A DNA stretch of 64,000 nt from Parapristionchus giblindavisi. Lineage: Eukaryota > Nematoda > Chromadorea > Rhabditida > Diplogasteridae. The stretch is taken from assembly GCA_943737045.1 (NCBI GenBank), contig CALSFV010000208.1:496001-560000 (forward strand), given 5' to 3'. Shown here one piece after another: positions 15,501 through 27,729 of the stretch. The notes beneath the pieces were generated by a model. That model worked only from the letters and a program-made list of their open reading frames with translations. It searched no databases and had not been told where the DNA came from. A program made the position numbers and the translations under genes. Every line of letters starts with the position of its first letter. Positions within the stretch are counted from its first letter, which is position 1.

Positions 15501-17253
15501 TGTTGTCCATTATGAGCTTATCTTGACACTAGCGAATACGAAACTGTTCACTGGAATACAAATATAGAATAATGGCTACAATAATGTTATAGTATTATAA
15601 TAAAACTAATTTACTTCAGCGAGAGCAGATGGTGAAGAACGTTCTGTCGAAGCAGATCAATCACTTTAATCACCATTACAAGACATTCTATGCCGGTCGT
15701 AACTCTACCAAATGGAATCCGGGACAAGAAACACTCAAGTAATATAATCAATTTTAGATCGCCTGAAACATAAATTACTTAAATATTAATTTATAGAAGA
15801 CTCGTCTTGAGCCAAATCGGAGAAAGTCCGGTTGAGACCAAAGCTGTGAAATCGAAGGCGAAGAAGGCGAAGCACCACCACGAGCGACAGATCACCAAAG
15901 ACGATTTCAATCCGGATTCAATCAGTTATATGCTCTACATGGACAATGAGGAACTCCTAATGAAGTTTGACCAAGTGATTCCCTCGCCTTCGAGTGTCCC
16001 TCTCTTTGCCGACGTCAAATTAGAAGAGCTCACTGGTGAAAGTCAATTGACTAATATATCTACGTCTCCGGCTCAAATGCAAAAGGACGAATGGGATCAA
16101 GGAAAAAGGACTCTTGGAGTACGTTTATTTGTTATATCTTGAACTAGTGGTCACTCCGTGAAAATTTCTCGCATCAACAGTCATTTTTATTTCTCGATTG
16201 CATGAACGATTTTGGATTAAGATTCACTCCCTTCAGATACATCATTACATGTCTTTCGATGACGAAATGCTGCCTGGATTTATCAAATTGAAGGAGAGTA
16301 TAACTAAGGAACGACAAGACCGCTTTAGAGACGTATTGGCTAGAGAAGAACAAGAGCCAGACAGTGAAGTAAGCGATTATCTGTTTAAATAAATATTGGT
16401 TAAGATTGAAACAAATACCTTTCTTCATGTATCTGTCTAATGGAATCTTATAATACTTCTTTCAGTTGCAACAAGAACACGAGGTCATTGAAGAACCGAG
16501 AACTACTTGTCGTGTCGCTCCATTGGTTGTCCTCGACTACGAACAAGTTGTAGCCGATGAGACGAGTTGCTTCCAAGATCCTGAGGTTAGCTAATATCTA
16601 ACAGATCATACTGACCGTCTTTGACAATATGAATCACAAGTTAGAACAATATTTCAATTAGATGATGATGTAAAATCATAACAAAAAAAATATATTCAGA
16701 TTCGCAGTAACTACGATTTCTGTCGTCTTCACATAACAGATGAACTCATACGGCGAAATGACAAGATCAAGGCTCAGAATGAGAAGATTCTCGCAGCAAA
16801 AGCCGAAGCGCAAAAGCAAAAGGTATGCATTATATCGTGCGAGCACGATTAAGGTGTGCAAGGTTTTAAATCCTGATCATCTATGATCCTGCGTTCTTGC
16901 CCGAATTCTACACTTTTAATGTTTTTTTTTTGTAAATTTACGAATATTTACAGACATTTTGTCAAATATAGTAAATATTTGTAGAATGTGTAAGAGCGTG
17001 TTGTATGCACGATATAATATTGTTACAACAACCTTTTTCACCTTCTAAACGATTTTAGTCAATGAATCATTTGCAGCTGAAAGAAGAGCAGAAAAAGGCA
17101 GAAAAGGCTCGTGCCCGTTCTCATCGATCAGGGCCTATCGTAGAAGGACTCAAAGATCATCCAAAGACGAAGAAGATCCCGAAGAGGCCCAATACAGTTG
17201 ATAATAAGAGTGAAGCACCTGTGAAAAAACCTAGAAGGAGTATGAAATCTTAG
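9530..17253 (+). CDS. AT-hook and PWWP-like domain protein A (tandem paralogue 1), 1241 aa
   Basis: Not a protein I can name; probably a nuclear chromatin-binding protein. Twenty-five exons join in phase: 9530-9644, 9893-10025, 10473-10620, 10884-11047, 11683-11805, 11852-11980, 12032-12118, 12246-12441, 12571-12717, 13048-13305, 13444-13509, 13597-13794, 13919-14277, 14323-14383, 14434-14532, 14581-14733, 14886-14974, 15023-15109, 15327-15447, 15620-15738, 15797-16118, 16237-16368, 16466-16585, 16700-16822 and 17077-17253. An N-terminal block shared with its neighbour (about residues 35-185: WTVEFAKDNDLFKEGSF, LSPFGHPLDITLPRA) is followed by an AT-hook, EPRKRGRPSKAQIAAR, near residue 300. 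A PWWP-like module starts near 777 (GVGDVVWAKFQSDYWPG, then VMIRWTSDECSFSYVCYAEV). The C-terminus is a charged Lys/Glu coiled-coil-like tail ending KKPRRSMKS. The start aligns with the paralogue's MMEEDGGRPPD. The next gene, 812 bp away, has the same architecture. Confidence 0.8.
11478..11625 (+). promoter_or_regulatory. Conserved non-coding block in intron 4 of paralogue A
   Basis: About 150 bp inside the 635-bp intron 11048-11682. It aligns by eye with 19161-19300 in the matching intron of paralogue B. Shared landmarks are GTGAGCTAGACGTGCA/GTGACCTAGCGGTGCA, then AACGCGACCGCAACGC (11506-11521) or its one-base variant, then a GAGAG-rich stretch, GATCGATGGTTACAT/GATCAATAGTTGCAT and TTGAATGC(T)AGCT. 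Such retention in an intron suggests an enhancer, an internal promoter or a structured RNA. Function is unknown. Confidence 0.5.
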
Positions 17254-18065
17254 TTTTTCACCCCTCTCTCTGTATATCTCGTTCATGTGTCTTATTAATC
17301 GTATCATACACAATCTCTAAACCCGTCTGATCTCCCATATAAAGTGTTATAATCACAGTAATATCTAATATATAGTCAGTATCCATTGTCTCTTCTAATA
17401 GTACCCGCTCTAGTTGATTCGTTCGTTGTCCATTCTAAGTATTCAGTACGGTTTATTTTGAGCCTTAATAGATTAGTATATAAATCGTATGTCTAGTTCT
17501 CAACATCTAACACTGGTTCATATTATTTCTGCCCAAATTTTAACTAATTAATGATCATTTGTTTATTTACTGAATATACTTGTTATCCAGTTTAAATTAC
17601 GCTTAAGATACCGATTGACTTAGAGTCTCCTGTACCATTCCCCATTCTCTCCCACTCTCATATCCACTTACCTCTCTCTTTGTTCCGTCCTTCATCATAA
17701 CTCATAACGTTTCTGTTACACTTTCTCCTCACCATTTGATCTTTCTGTATTTAATACTGAACATACTATGTATGTACATATAGCACATGTATCGGGCTTG
17801 TTTCTCATTGCAAAGTGTCGTTCCTAGCTGTTTGTTATCTGTAAATGTGCCCCCTGTAACTGATAAATAAGGTAATAATGCGGAAGGACGACTTGCCAGC
17901 ATTCGACTTACTCTCCAAGTTTGTCTGTTGCTTTGCGTTGCTCTACGCTAATCAATATCGTCATAACATTCGATTCCATGGCTGGAGATTGGCTGGGACG
18001 ATCTGGTTGCTCACGACCTATTTTATTCGATGCACAAAAGTATTGTTGATCTACTGCAGTAATCA
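17254..18065 (+). other. Intergenic gap between the tandem AT-hook/PWWP paralogues
   Basis: AT-rich 3' flank of paralogue A followed by the short upstream region of paralogue B. I see no coding exon. The frame at 17878-18069 is an open stretch with no homology. The only site worth marking is the acceptor-like CTACTGCAG at 18051-18059. Confidence 0.5.
18051..18059 (+). promoter_or_regulatory. Candidate trans-splice acceptor just before paralogue B
   Basis: CTACTGCAG ends six nucleotides before the ATG at 18066, the position expected for a nematode spliced-leader acceptor. It supports the start chosen for paralogue B and a possible co-transcribed pair. Inferred from motif and spacing only. Confidence 0.4.
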
Positions 18066-21000
18066 ATGATGGAAGAGGATGGTGGAAGACCTCCTGATGC
18101 TCATTCCAATACGGATTCTCACTCTCAAGATGAAGAGAGACTCATTCGGGAAACTATGGCCAAATTCACCAACTACATCAGATCGGCTTCTGGATGTGAG
18201 TAACTAAGACTACGTTTATCATCATTTGCGTATTGAGGCAGACAAAATTTTGCATGAAAAGAAAACCATACGTGCGATATGCCAAGTTTAGGCAATCATA
18301 ATACTGGATGAACTAACAATGGAGTGCTGGCCTGTCCGTAGGATAATTGCTCTGTAATCTGGAATCATTGCAGATTGGACCGTTGAATTCGGGAAGAGGA
18401 ACGGACTCTTGAAGGAGGAATCGTTCACGTTTCTCAATGATGGCATGATTATGTGTACGATGGCTAACGATTTTGAGACATCTAAAATTGCCTTCACCCC
18501 GGAATGCTGGTAAGCCCATCAATCATGAGTATGAACATTTCTACGAGGTTACGATATGCGAAATAACTTTAAAAAAGTTAAATAACTTTTTAGGCAGGCT
18601 CTACTGCCTTGTCCGGGCTTGTAGCGTAGTGCCTAATATTCGCATCTTACAGGGAGTCGATACGATTGCCCAAGCTGAAGGATCTCTTGTTGAAACGTCT
18701 TGAGGAAAGAATGCCCATTTTCATTAAACATTTGTCTCCATTTGGTCATCCTATCAATATTTCGATACCCAGAGCTAATATTCCTACTGTAATAGAGAAG
18801 GTATGCATGAATTGTAGATTAGGTTCTGATTACGTTAAGCGATGCCGGAAGCTTATTTGGCACTGTAGATATTGCAAAAGTCCGATCATTTTCATTGTTA
18901 GAAATCGAAGAGGGCTCCAGTAGCAATACTGAATTCGTTCTTGAAATAGGTCCATTACATATTCTATTTTGTCGTTTAGGTGTCCATTGAGCGTGGTACG
19001 ATGATCTATGATGGAGAGAAACCTAAAGTGTTCCTTGGAGATCCGAATAATGTGCAGCTGTGGCTACGACAGAACAGAAAGTATAGTCCTAAAGAGTCTC
19101 GTCCATCTCAACTTCCGTTTGTTAATGGGTATGAATCATATCATGTCATCTTTATTGATAAAGCATGACGTGACCTAGCGGTGCATGCGCAACGCGACCG
19201 CGACGCATTTGAGAGTACAGGAACAAGAGAGAGCGCAGACAGAGAATATGACGAGAGAAAGATCAATAGTTGCATGCCTTTCTTGAATGCAAGCTATATG
19301 AGACAGGGACGGTGAATAAGCAGATTTGCCCAAATTAAGTTAATAATTTGTTAGGCATGTTGTCCAAAGGTGACAATAATTAATGGGACATTTGCAGAAA
19401 CTCTATCAAGAAGGAGGTCATTGAAGAACCTATCAATATTCCATCTATCAAGAACGAAGTAGATACCTCACATGAGGCTCCGACAATTTCCAAGGAAAAT
19501 GTTGCAGTCATGAAACCTGTAGATGAATCATTAAATAATGCAGATAGTAGTGGAGTGTAAGTAAACCAATGTTTTGATTGACTTTAAATCGGCTAATTCA
19601 GGGGACCATCAGAAAAGGCAACGTCAAATGTGGTGAACCAACCTGTACTCTCTGATCTCGAGAATGAATTAATCGCCAATGGAGAAAGATTGACTAGGAC
19701 ACAAAAGCAGAGATTGGCTGATGTTTGTCGCGGCGAAGATCTACCCGATCAGTTAGTCAATTTCCCCTCATTCATTAACAGTATGAATGCTATTTTGTTG
19801 ATCTCAACTTCACTAGAAGCCAAGACAGTCAATTACAATTGTTCACTAATTCAGGAAAGATCCAACCCTGAAGAAGGTTGAGAGTAAGAGCGCTGAAAGC
19901 AGTCCGCGTGAGAATGAGACTGACTCGAGTCAAGATCAAGATGCGAGGTAAGTAGGAGCACTTTAATTTCATCGTCCGGAAAGCAATGCAATATGTTATG
20001 ATTACAGACCCAGGAAGAGAGGTCGTCCATCTAAGGCAGACATCGCTGCTCGCCAATCACTTGATGATTTTAGAGAAGAAACAATCAAAAAATCGAAAAA
20101 TGAAGGAACAGCTCTCAATGGAGAGGCCACTGTTAAGGTTGAAGAAACCGATTCTATTCGAAATGATAAAGAAGACGGGGATTCTATCACACCTCCCCCC
20201 GTCTTAGAAGCTATGGTCAGTTATACTGTTCTAATTGTGGAAAAATAAACAAACAGTCGCTCTCGTTTTATTATCAGTTAGAAGCGAGAATAGAGACAAA
20301 CAAAAGAATTCTTAATTTTAGACCTCTACGGAAAGTATGCCTACACTGGAGATGGAATTCACTCCCAATTTTGATAATTGCAAGCCATCAACGTCTGATA
20401 ATACTGATGGAGCTAATGATTCAAATGGTTCTCACCATCGTCGGAGCTCACGGAGAGCTGCTCCAAAGGTATTGTTTTGCAGGAAATTAATCAACAGTAT
20501 ATCTGTTGTGGTAGTCTGCTCCATCATTCAATGGGATACTGATGATTGTCGTTCAGATATGGAGCGATGCGTATGACAACGGGCCTCCAATCGTGCTGAA
20601 GAAAGCAGCCTCCACACCTCTTACATTCTCCATTCGTCCAATCCCTCAACCAGGCCCTTCACAAAGTGAACAATCTCATAATGGAGCTTATGCAACGACA
20701 ACCAAGAATTCTGCACGCGCCATGAAGAAGTCAATCAATAATCACTTGCCACTGGAGTATACGAAGAATCTATATGCCATTCACAATGCGATCATCGATG
20801 ATCGATCTACTTTGTGCCAAGAAGGAGTTGTTAATAGACAGGTGCGTTGATTTAATATAATAATAGTGACAAATTGTTACGCATTTACGAGAAGCACATT
20901 ATGATAAAACTAGAATATTTGTTTACGCGTCTAGTCCCAGATGATATCCCTTGCAGCTCGAAATAAATGCGAAGAGCTCTAGCGAGAGGAAGATATTGTA

Positions 21001-23916
21001 TATGAAGAATACTGTGTTGTTCGACGCAAGATTATTGGCGAAAGATCAAGGAAAGCTAACATTCATGGATTTGTTGTACTATCGACCACTTGGGATGTTG
21101 CAACGACCACAGGAAGCTAAAATGCTCAGAGAACAACTTCGATATTTCTATAGTGATGTCATAAACAAAGAAGTGGACGGTTCGGAGAATATTCTTTCGA
21201 ATGGAATCCATGAAATACCCAAGATTGAACGTCAAAAGATCAGGGATGATTATCTGTCTACAGAGTCAGTTATTTTATTGCACTTTGGTATTTAAATATA
21301 ATTGATAGCTCTCTAATATCTTCAAAATTGCAGTTTCTCGTCATGCTACGCACAGTCGAATGTCTTCTATGAGAGTCTACTCGTTGAAGAGCCGGTACAA
21401 ATCGTTTTTACGCATTGATAAGAAATAGAGTATTCGAGAAAACTCAAATTAATTTCAGTGCAAGGAATGGGCGAAACGTCCGATTGTTCAACCGAGTATT
21501 TCTGGAGTCGTCGTTTCTAAGAGCGGTAGAGCATTGAGCGTAGCGGATAAGAGTCTGGTAAATATGATTATGTAATTTGATTTTAATTTTCCAAATTGCA
21601 GCATAAGTTCCATTCAATGGTCAAGCTCCATAATCACAAGGAATTGCGTATCGGAGACGTCGTTTGGGCCAAATTCCAGAATGACTACTGGCCAGGAATA
21701 GTCAATGCATTCATATCAGCCAGTGATCTCGAAGATGCAGGCAGGGGCGAGAAGAGGACCGATGTGGTTCGTTATATCTGACATATACTACAGCTCCTTA
21801 ATGTAGACATCGTCCACTTGTAGTTACAGTGAGCATTGGGAGGTTTATGATTAGCCAAAAATGGATAAGAACGTTGATGTGCGCTCAAAGTTACCAAACG
21901 CATCAGTATTCCTTCAGGTATGGATCAGATGGGTATCCGATAGCACTTTCAACTATGTCTGCTATGGCGAAGTCTTCCACTTTGATATGTACTTTACACC
22001 ACTGTATGTTTAGCTCTTCGCAATGTATTATTCATAAATAATTGTACTCTTTTCAGCTATCAGCCTTACAAGAACGACAAACACTATTCCACTTCGGTCG
22101 CTGAAGCAATAGACACCATGGGAAGGATTGGCTATTTTGAGAAGTAAGTCCCTGATTTCACTTTCGATAATTATTCACCATATTTTAAAGATATTTTTTA
22201 AAGTGGTTAGGGAAAATATTTATATATTGCAGTCAATATACTTAATCAAATGTATCACAATTTCAGGCACATCACAAATGACGTATACTCGGTCATGGTA
22301 GCTAACAAGTACAATCTCACTTCGATTCCAGAAAACGAACTGAGGAGAATTCAAGCGAATAGCAAGAATCTGATCACGAGAGAACAGGTACTTTGGTCCT
22401 GACTCATAAGATATCAATCAAATATCTTCAGAGAGATGTAATGATGAAGAATGTTATCGAGAAGGAGATCAATCACTTCAATCTCTGTTATAAAACGCTG
22501 TATTCTGGACGCAATTCGTTGAAGTGGAATCCTGGACAAGAACAATTACAGTAAGACCAGAATTATACTTTAATTAACTAATAGTAATCACATTAACAGG
22601 AGACTGGTTGTGAGTGAGATGGTGGCTAATGGAGTGGAGCCTGAAGTGGCTCAACCAAAGACTAAGAAGTCAAAGACCAAAGAGAGAAAGTCAACGATCG
22701 CTCCATTTCATTCGATCAATGATCTACTTAATCTCGATGATACAAATCTTCTGAAGAAGTTTGATCGAGCTATTCCCATGCTATCGGAACTCCCTCTTGT
22801 TCATGATACTCCTAATGAAGATTACAGTAATTATGATGAAATAGTCACATTTGAACCCGCTGAGGACGATCTCACGGTACGACATTTTTATCATAAAATG
22901 CAAAATTGAACGCAAATTTTTCCAAAATGCATTACCGCGCAGGCGTTTCATTACCATCAATTTTATTATTATGCACGATATTCCTTTATGCATAATACGG
23001 ATAGTTGTTGGGACGTTTAAGTGATTGAACAATTAAGGTCTACGGAGACACACCTCTGGATGATATCATCGGAGAATTCGTCGAACTTACCAAGGGACTC
23101 GTCAAGAAACGCATAGAGCAACAAATCATTGAAGAACTTAGAGAAGATCAGTCGGAAGCTAAGGTAAACTTTTTTCGGAATTTGATGTCAATCGCGGCGT
23201 TTGCGTTTCAGAATACGGTAACCTGTCGTGTCGCACCATTGGTAGTTCTCGACTTTGAACAAACAGTGGTCGATGAGAGCTGTACATCAGATCCAGAGGT
23301 TGGTTCGATAGATCATATTCAATCATATAATACTTTTTTTACATCATACTTTTTCAACTACGGCACATGTACAAGCTGATCGCTAGCTCAATTTTGACGA
23401 TTTTTAATTTATATAATATTTCAGATCTTACGTAACCATGACATCTGTCGAATTCATATCATAGATGAGATGGCAAGGAAGAACGACCATCTCAAGGCCA
23501 CTAATGAACGACGTTTGGCTGAACAACAGAGTGCTAGACAAGTATGTCACTATTGATCAGATCTGTGCAGCAAGGCTTTTTTTCGACAATTTGATTATTT
23601 GCCAAAAAATATCAGTCATTTCCTGTAAATCAATGAATTACATACACTTCACAAATCAAGAAATATTTTGTAAACTATGTGACGTATATTTGATATTTAA
23701 TATCTATATTTGAACATGATATCGTGTTGCATATGTCTATTCAATCATTAATTTCAGCGAAGAGAAGAAGAGGAGCATGAGAAGAGGAAGAGAAATCGTT
23801 CGAGTAGATATAGTTCAACTGAAGATGGAATGGCTGATATCCCAACCAAGAATAACTCTCCCATTGATGATAACAACGATTCATCACAGAAAAAATATAG
23901 AAGAACTTCCAAATAA
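18066..23916 (+). CDS. AT-hook and PWWP-like domain protein B (tandem paralogue 2), about 1146 aa
   Basis: Sister of the preceding gene. Exons: 18066-18195, 18374-18509, 18653-18800, 18980-19128, 19398-19556, 19602-19780, 19860-19947, 20008-20215, 20322-20468, 20557-20841, 20957-21264, 21334-21394, 21459-21557, 21602-21766, 21918-22003, 22057-22143, 22267-22387, 22432-22550, 22600-22876, 23038-23163, 23212-23298, 23425-23541 and 23758-23916. The AT-hook RPRKRGRPSKADIAAR lies near residue 330. The PWWP-like module starts near 716 (RIGDVVWAKFQNDYWPG, then WIRWVSDSTFNYVCYGEV). A block conserved with A, VTCRVAPLVVLDFEQ, precedes a charged Arg/Glu tail. Many exons match A exactly in length and phase (147, 61, 99, 87, 121 and 119 nt), so the pair arose by duplication of the whole gene. 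The centre (residues about 450-640) has diverged strongly. The 19780/19860 junction needs an AAAG acceptor to stay in frame and is uncertain. Function unknown; a chromatin role is inferred from the domains. Confidence 0.78.
19161..19300 (+). promoter_or_regulatory. Conserved non-coding block in intron 4 of paralogue B
   Basis: Counterpart of 11478-11625 in the first paralogue, at the same intron position. AACGCGACCGCGACGC (19191-19206) differs from the first copy by one base. Flanking GA-rich and TTGCATGC stretches also align, while the rest of the intron does not. Confidence 0.5.
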
Positions 23917-25002
23917 TAGGATAGCATTTCCTTCTGTTCCCAGGTCATCTACCGCTTACGCTTCTAATTATTAGAATAAATCTAGAGCTATGTATCTTTT
24001 GTGATAACACTATTTATCTGTGCATTTATAAATTCTCCATTGCATTACCTTGTATTAAGTTCTTCTTCTAGTAATACTCCATCCGTTGTTGATTTTATTT
24101 GATTTATATTTATTATTATTAAGCATGTTCTCGTCTTGTTGTAGCATTGATAGATTAGTCCATATTTCTCTCCAGTGTTTCGAGTAATTGCGACTGGTAT
24201 GATGCTTTATTTATTCAGTCATCCCACCCCTTTCTTCTTATATTGTGAATCCGGCAAATGCTGGAATACATATATATTTTTTTAAAAACCTAGTGTAAGT
24301 TGTTCATATGAATCCCTTTCATCCTTAATTCATGCCAGCTACATTTTCTCCTTTTTTTAAAAAGAAATTATAAATTAAGTTCAAAAAGTATTTTTTTTCA
24401 GAAAACTTTATTTTTTTTAAATTTTAATCTATATGTACTTACAAAGTATGTACTTACTTTAGATCTATATTACACTATTGCATCCCTCCCCATTTTACCA
24501 TTCTTTCTGTTCTATGATCTTTCATTGTTCACTACAAATATAGTATACATATATAGAAACTATATATGTATACCGGGCCTCTCACCTTCAGGGAAGTGTC
24601 TTCTCTTAGCTATTTTACATGATCTGTTGACACTCCCAATGAATGATAAATGCGTGTCCATCTCTCTTATCTTTCGCGTACAACCATGTTGGAATATATC
24701 TCTCAATTTTTTTGTCACGCGTACAAAATATGGTGGAATATATCAACATGAAGAAATATTGTAGATGTGCATTCTGTGGGATATAAGTTTCATTCGTTTA
24801 TAGTATCGGCCAAAAGTCATTGGACTCTTTTCATCTTTTTATAACTTTTGATACATGAAAACAATCAAGCTGATCGTTTGAATCTATGCACAGAATATAT
24901 CAAGGAATATAAACGTACATATAAGTGTAATTAAATGAGTTCACTGCTGCGTAGTGATGATAGTAAAACTATTGCTAAATTTGTTGCAATTGTAAACAAA
25001 AT
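23917..25002. other. Intergenic AT-rich DNA after paralogue B
   Basis: Contains the 3' flank of the PWWP pair and T-rich tracts around 24350-24430. No gene recognised. The last 40 bp (from about 24960) resemble a stretch inside the left arm of the following element (near 25425-25465: ACTATTGCTAA, CAATTGT), so some element-derived sequence may extend outward. Confidence 0.4.
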
Positions 25003-26576
25003 TAAAGATTCTAAATGGTTCTAATAATTCTCTTGGTATAGATTTCTTATGAAAAAATCGAAATATCTGCGAGAGAAACGAGCAATCTTCTCTGGCGACC
25101 AGAAATATATTTAGTTGATTTAGTGAACAATTTATGTCGACGCTCAACTAACACTTAAAAAAACTGATAAATGACTTTAATAAATCACTTGACACTGGCA
25201 CTTTATCTGAAAAAAAAATCAGAATAATAATAATTAAAATAATCATATATTTATGCGTTATAAGGATAACTCAGATATTGTGAACAATTTACGTCGTGAT
25301 GAATTATATAAAATTACGATGCTACAACTTAGGCAGCAAATGAATAACAATTAATTACTATATATCGAGTACATACAAATCAATACTTTTCGAAAAGATT
25401 TAACTATAGGGCAAATAATAGAACTATTGCTAATTGTATTCCAATTGTCAACAATACGATTTTAAACATAGCTAATTAAGCTGGGGTGATAACATACAGC
25501 GATTCGCATACAAGATCGATCTTTTCGCAAAAAATATACCTCACTTGAATTCTTTTTAACATCTCTAAGGTATGCACTTGTTTTCTTACTTTATGATAGA
25601 ACTACTCTGACATGTTGTAGTTTTGACATACAGCAGTAATCGTCCTTTTAAAGATAAATTATTGTTTTTCTCCTTCCATGAATAAATACTAAATCTCAAT
25701 GAAAAAAAACAATGCTATGATAAGATACACTTTCTTTTTTGTGCATGTTTATGATAATTTTGGAAATAAATTCAGTTCACGTCAAGTAAAATATGGCAAA
25801 CGATTCCGGAATCCACTCGAACAGGGGTCACTATTAAATGATACGTCAAAATATCTACATAAACTCAAGAGCCCGTGCTTATACACCGATATGTAGCTCC
25901 GCCCATTTCTGATTAACCGTTCTGTACATAGTGATTCTGACTCCACCCATTTAACTTCGCGGGGTTGGACGCCGTTTGCAAACATAACACCACCGAAAAT
26001 CTTTATTCATTTAAAAAGTAGACTACGAACAAGGTCTTCGAGGAAATAATCGTAGCACTTCAAAGTTGCCCATCCACATTTAGACGTCCAACGATTAGAT
26101 TCGCTATCTCGATGACGACAGCTTTCCTCGAACGACCTCATCGACGAAGTTGATGAAGAAGTTTCGCTAAAATAACGAAAAATTATCATAGACACCCACT
26201 CTTCTAATTAAGAATCGCAAAATAAGCAACGGTATCTTAACGAATAGTGATAGTCAGCATCTCATCGATGTTCCCTCCAGAATACGTTAGAGTAGATCAC
26301 CAGCGATGATCAAGACGCATTATTATACAGTGGAAGAAATGGTGCGTACGGTATGATAGGTGAGAATTATGGTAACCGAAAGAAGTACTATAGTAAGAAT
26401 GAGAAATGTCTACGGTAGGCGGTATGAGGGCTAATATACGATACGCATACTAATCTATCCACGAAGCCATACCCAGCCGTACATGGAGTAAACACGGTGA
26501 GCCTTATATTTGCTCGGTACCGGGAGCACCCCACGAACGGACATTTCGGGCTACGGAACCGTGAGAGAGATGACTA
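25003..26576 (+). repeat. Left arm of the 6-kb inverted repeat
   Basis: Pairs with 29494-31061. The inner end lies where GTGAGAGAGATGACTA (left) meets the complement of TAGTCATCTGTCTCAC (right). A conserved segment near this end (26501-26560) has CTTATATTTGCTCGGTACC followed by GGGAGCACCCC, a TATA-like context repeated identically in the other arm. Confidence 0.85.
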
Positions 26577-26849
26577 CAGGGTGCGCCAAAATTACCCGAA
26601 CTGATTTCACCATTATGATTCCCATGCCCCCAATGCATATGCGCAACCCCTATTGTAGCATCATTACGAGTGATCATTGGCCACTCCGTATGCAAGGTTT
26701 CAAGTCAGTTAGTCAAGTCTTCTAGTAATGAGGAAGTCATGTCTACCGCGACCCATCATTCTGAAGTATACAAGAACAGAGTGACATCCTTCATCAGCTC
26801 GGCTTTCACGAGTCTGCTTTTTTCGATACCGGTATCAGATACCAAGATC

Positions 26850-27265
26850 TTAGTACTAAAGAGGAACGTCCGGGCAGAGGTAGACCAAGCTCATTTCCCA
26901 CCGCTATGAACCGAGATCCAATCCAAAAGATGGTGTTTCAAAACCACAAGTTGACGATCTGGAGACTTGATATCTCAAACACTTCCATTCCTCGTCTCCT
27001 CAAGTCTCAGCTGACTCTTCTCCCTTACAAGTACCGTAAACTGTTAGAACCGAATGAGCGACAGATCAAGCTCCGCTGAGAACGGAGCCATTGACTGTTA
27101 ATGCGTTGTGCTAGGTCCGCGCACATCAGCACGATGTTCAGTGAAGAGAATATCTTACCTTCAAAGGCAACCTGAATATCAAGAACAACAGAATTATTGC
27201 CTATAATCCTGAAGAATCCTAAAGGACAGCTGGGGTCATGGGTCATATCAGTCATCCACAATACG
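26850..27265 (+). pseudogene. Decayed Tc1/mariner (IS630)-type transposase fragment
   Basis: One frame from about 26850 to the stop at 27077-27079 reads EERPGRGRPSSFP, then MNRDPIQKM and LLPYKYRKLLEPNERQIKLR. This looks like the linker and second helix-turn-helix of Tc1/mariner-type transposases. Downstream, in other frames, NLNIKNNRIIAYNPEE resembles the region after the first catalytic Asp (usually FSDEK), which here reads FSEEN in another frame. Stops and frameshifts break it and no full DDE/D triad is present. It may be a relic of the enzyme that mobilised the surrounding element, or an unrelated insertion. The assignment rests on motif recall only. Confidence 0.5.
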
Positions 27266-27729
27266 CCAAGGGTTTAGCTGCTTTTTGCCCAAATTGAAAG
27301 TCCCCTCTCGTTTTTGCCACTCCATGTGTCTAGATCAATAAACCATATTATACAAAGTGAAAGATGCAACCACATGTAGATGAGCGTAGAGAAGATGAGA
27401 CACCAATACCATCTTCGAAGTTGTAGATCACCGATGGTAAGAGCAGATAAGAGGAGGAGAAGGGCCGATGAGAAGAGAAGACGGGCATGTGGGATGAGAC
27501 CTATAATGAAAGGAATGATGTATATTCTATGGATGTCCACTGTTGGGGGCTAATACAGGAAAAACGTCGAAAAAAAGTCGTAAAAAACGTGGGGTGGAAT
27601 TAGGTACCTCATTGGAGAAGACGCATCTTTGAAAACGACAAATCCACAGCCGTTGACCAAAGAGTACTCCGGAAAATGAGACATCTAGACGATCATCGAA
27701 GTTGCAGCTCAGCTGATGAGAGATGAACA

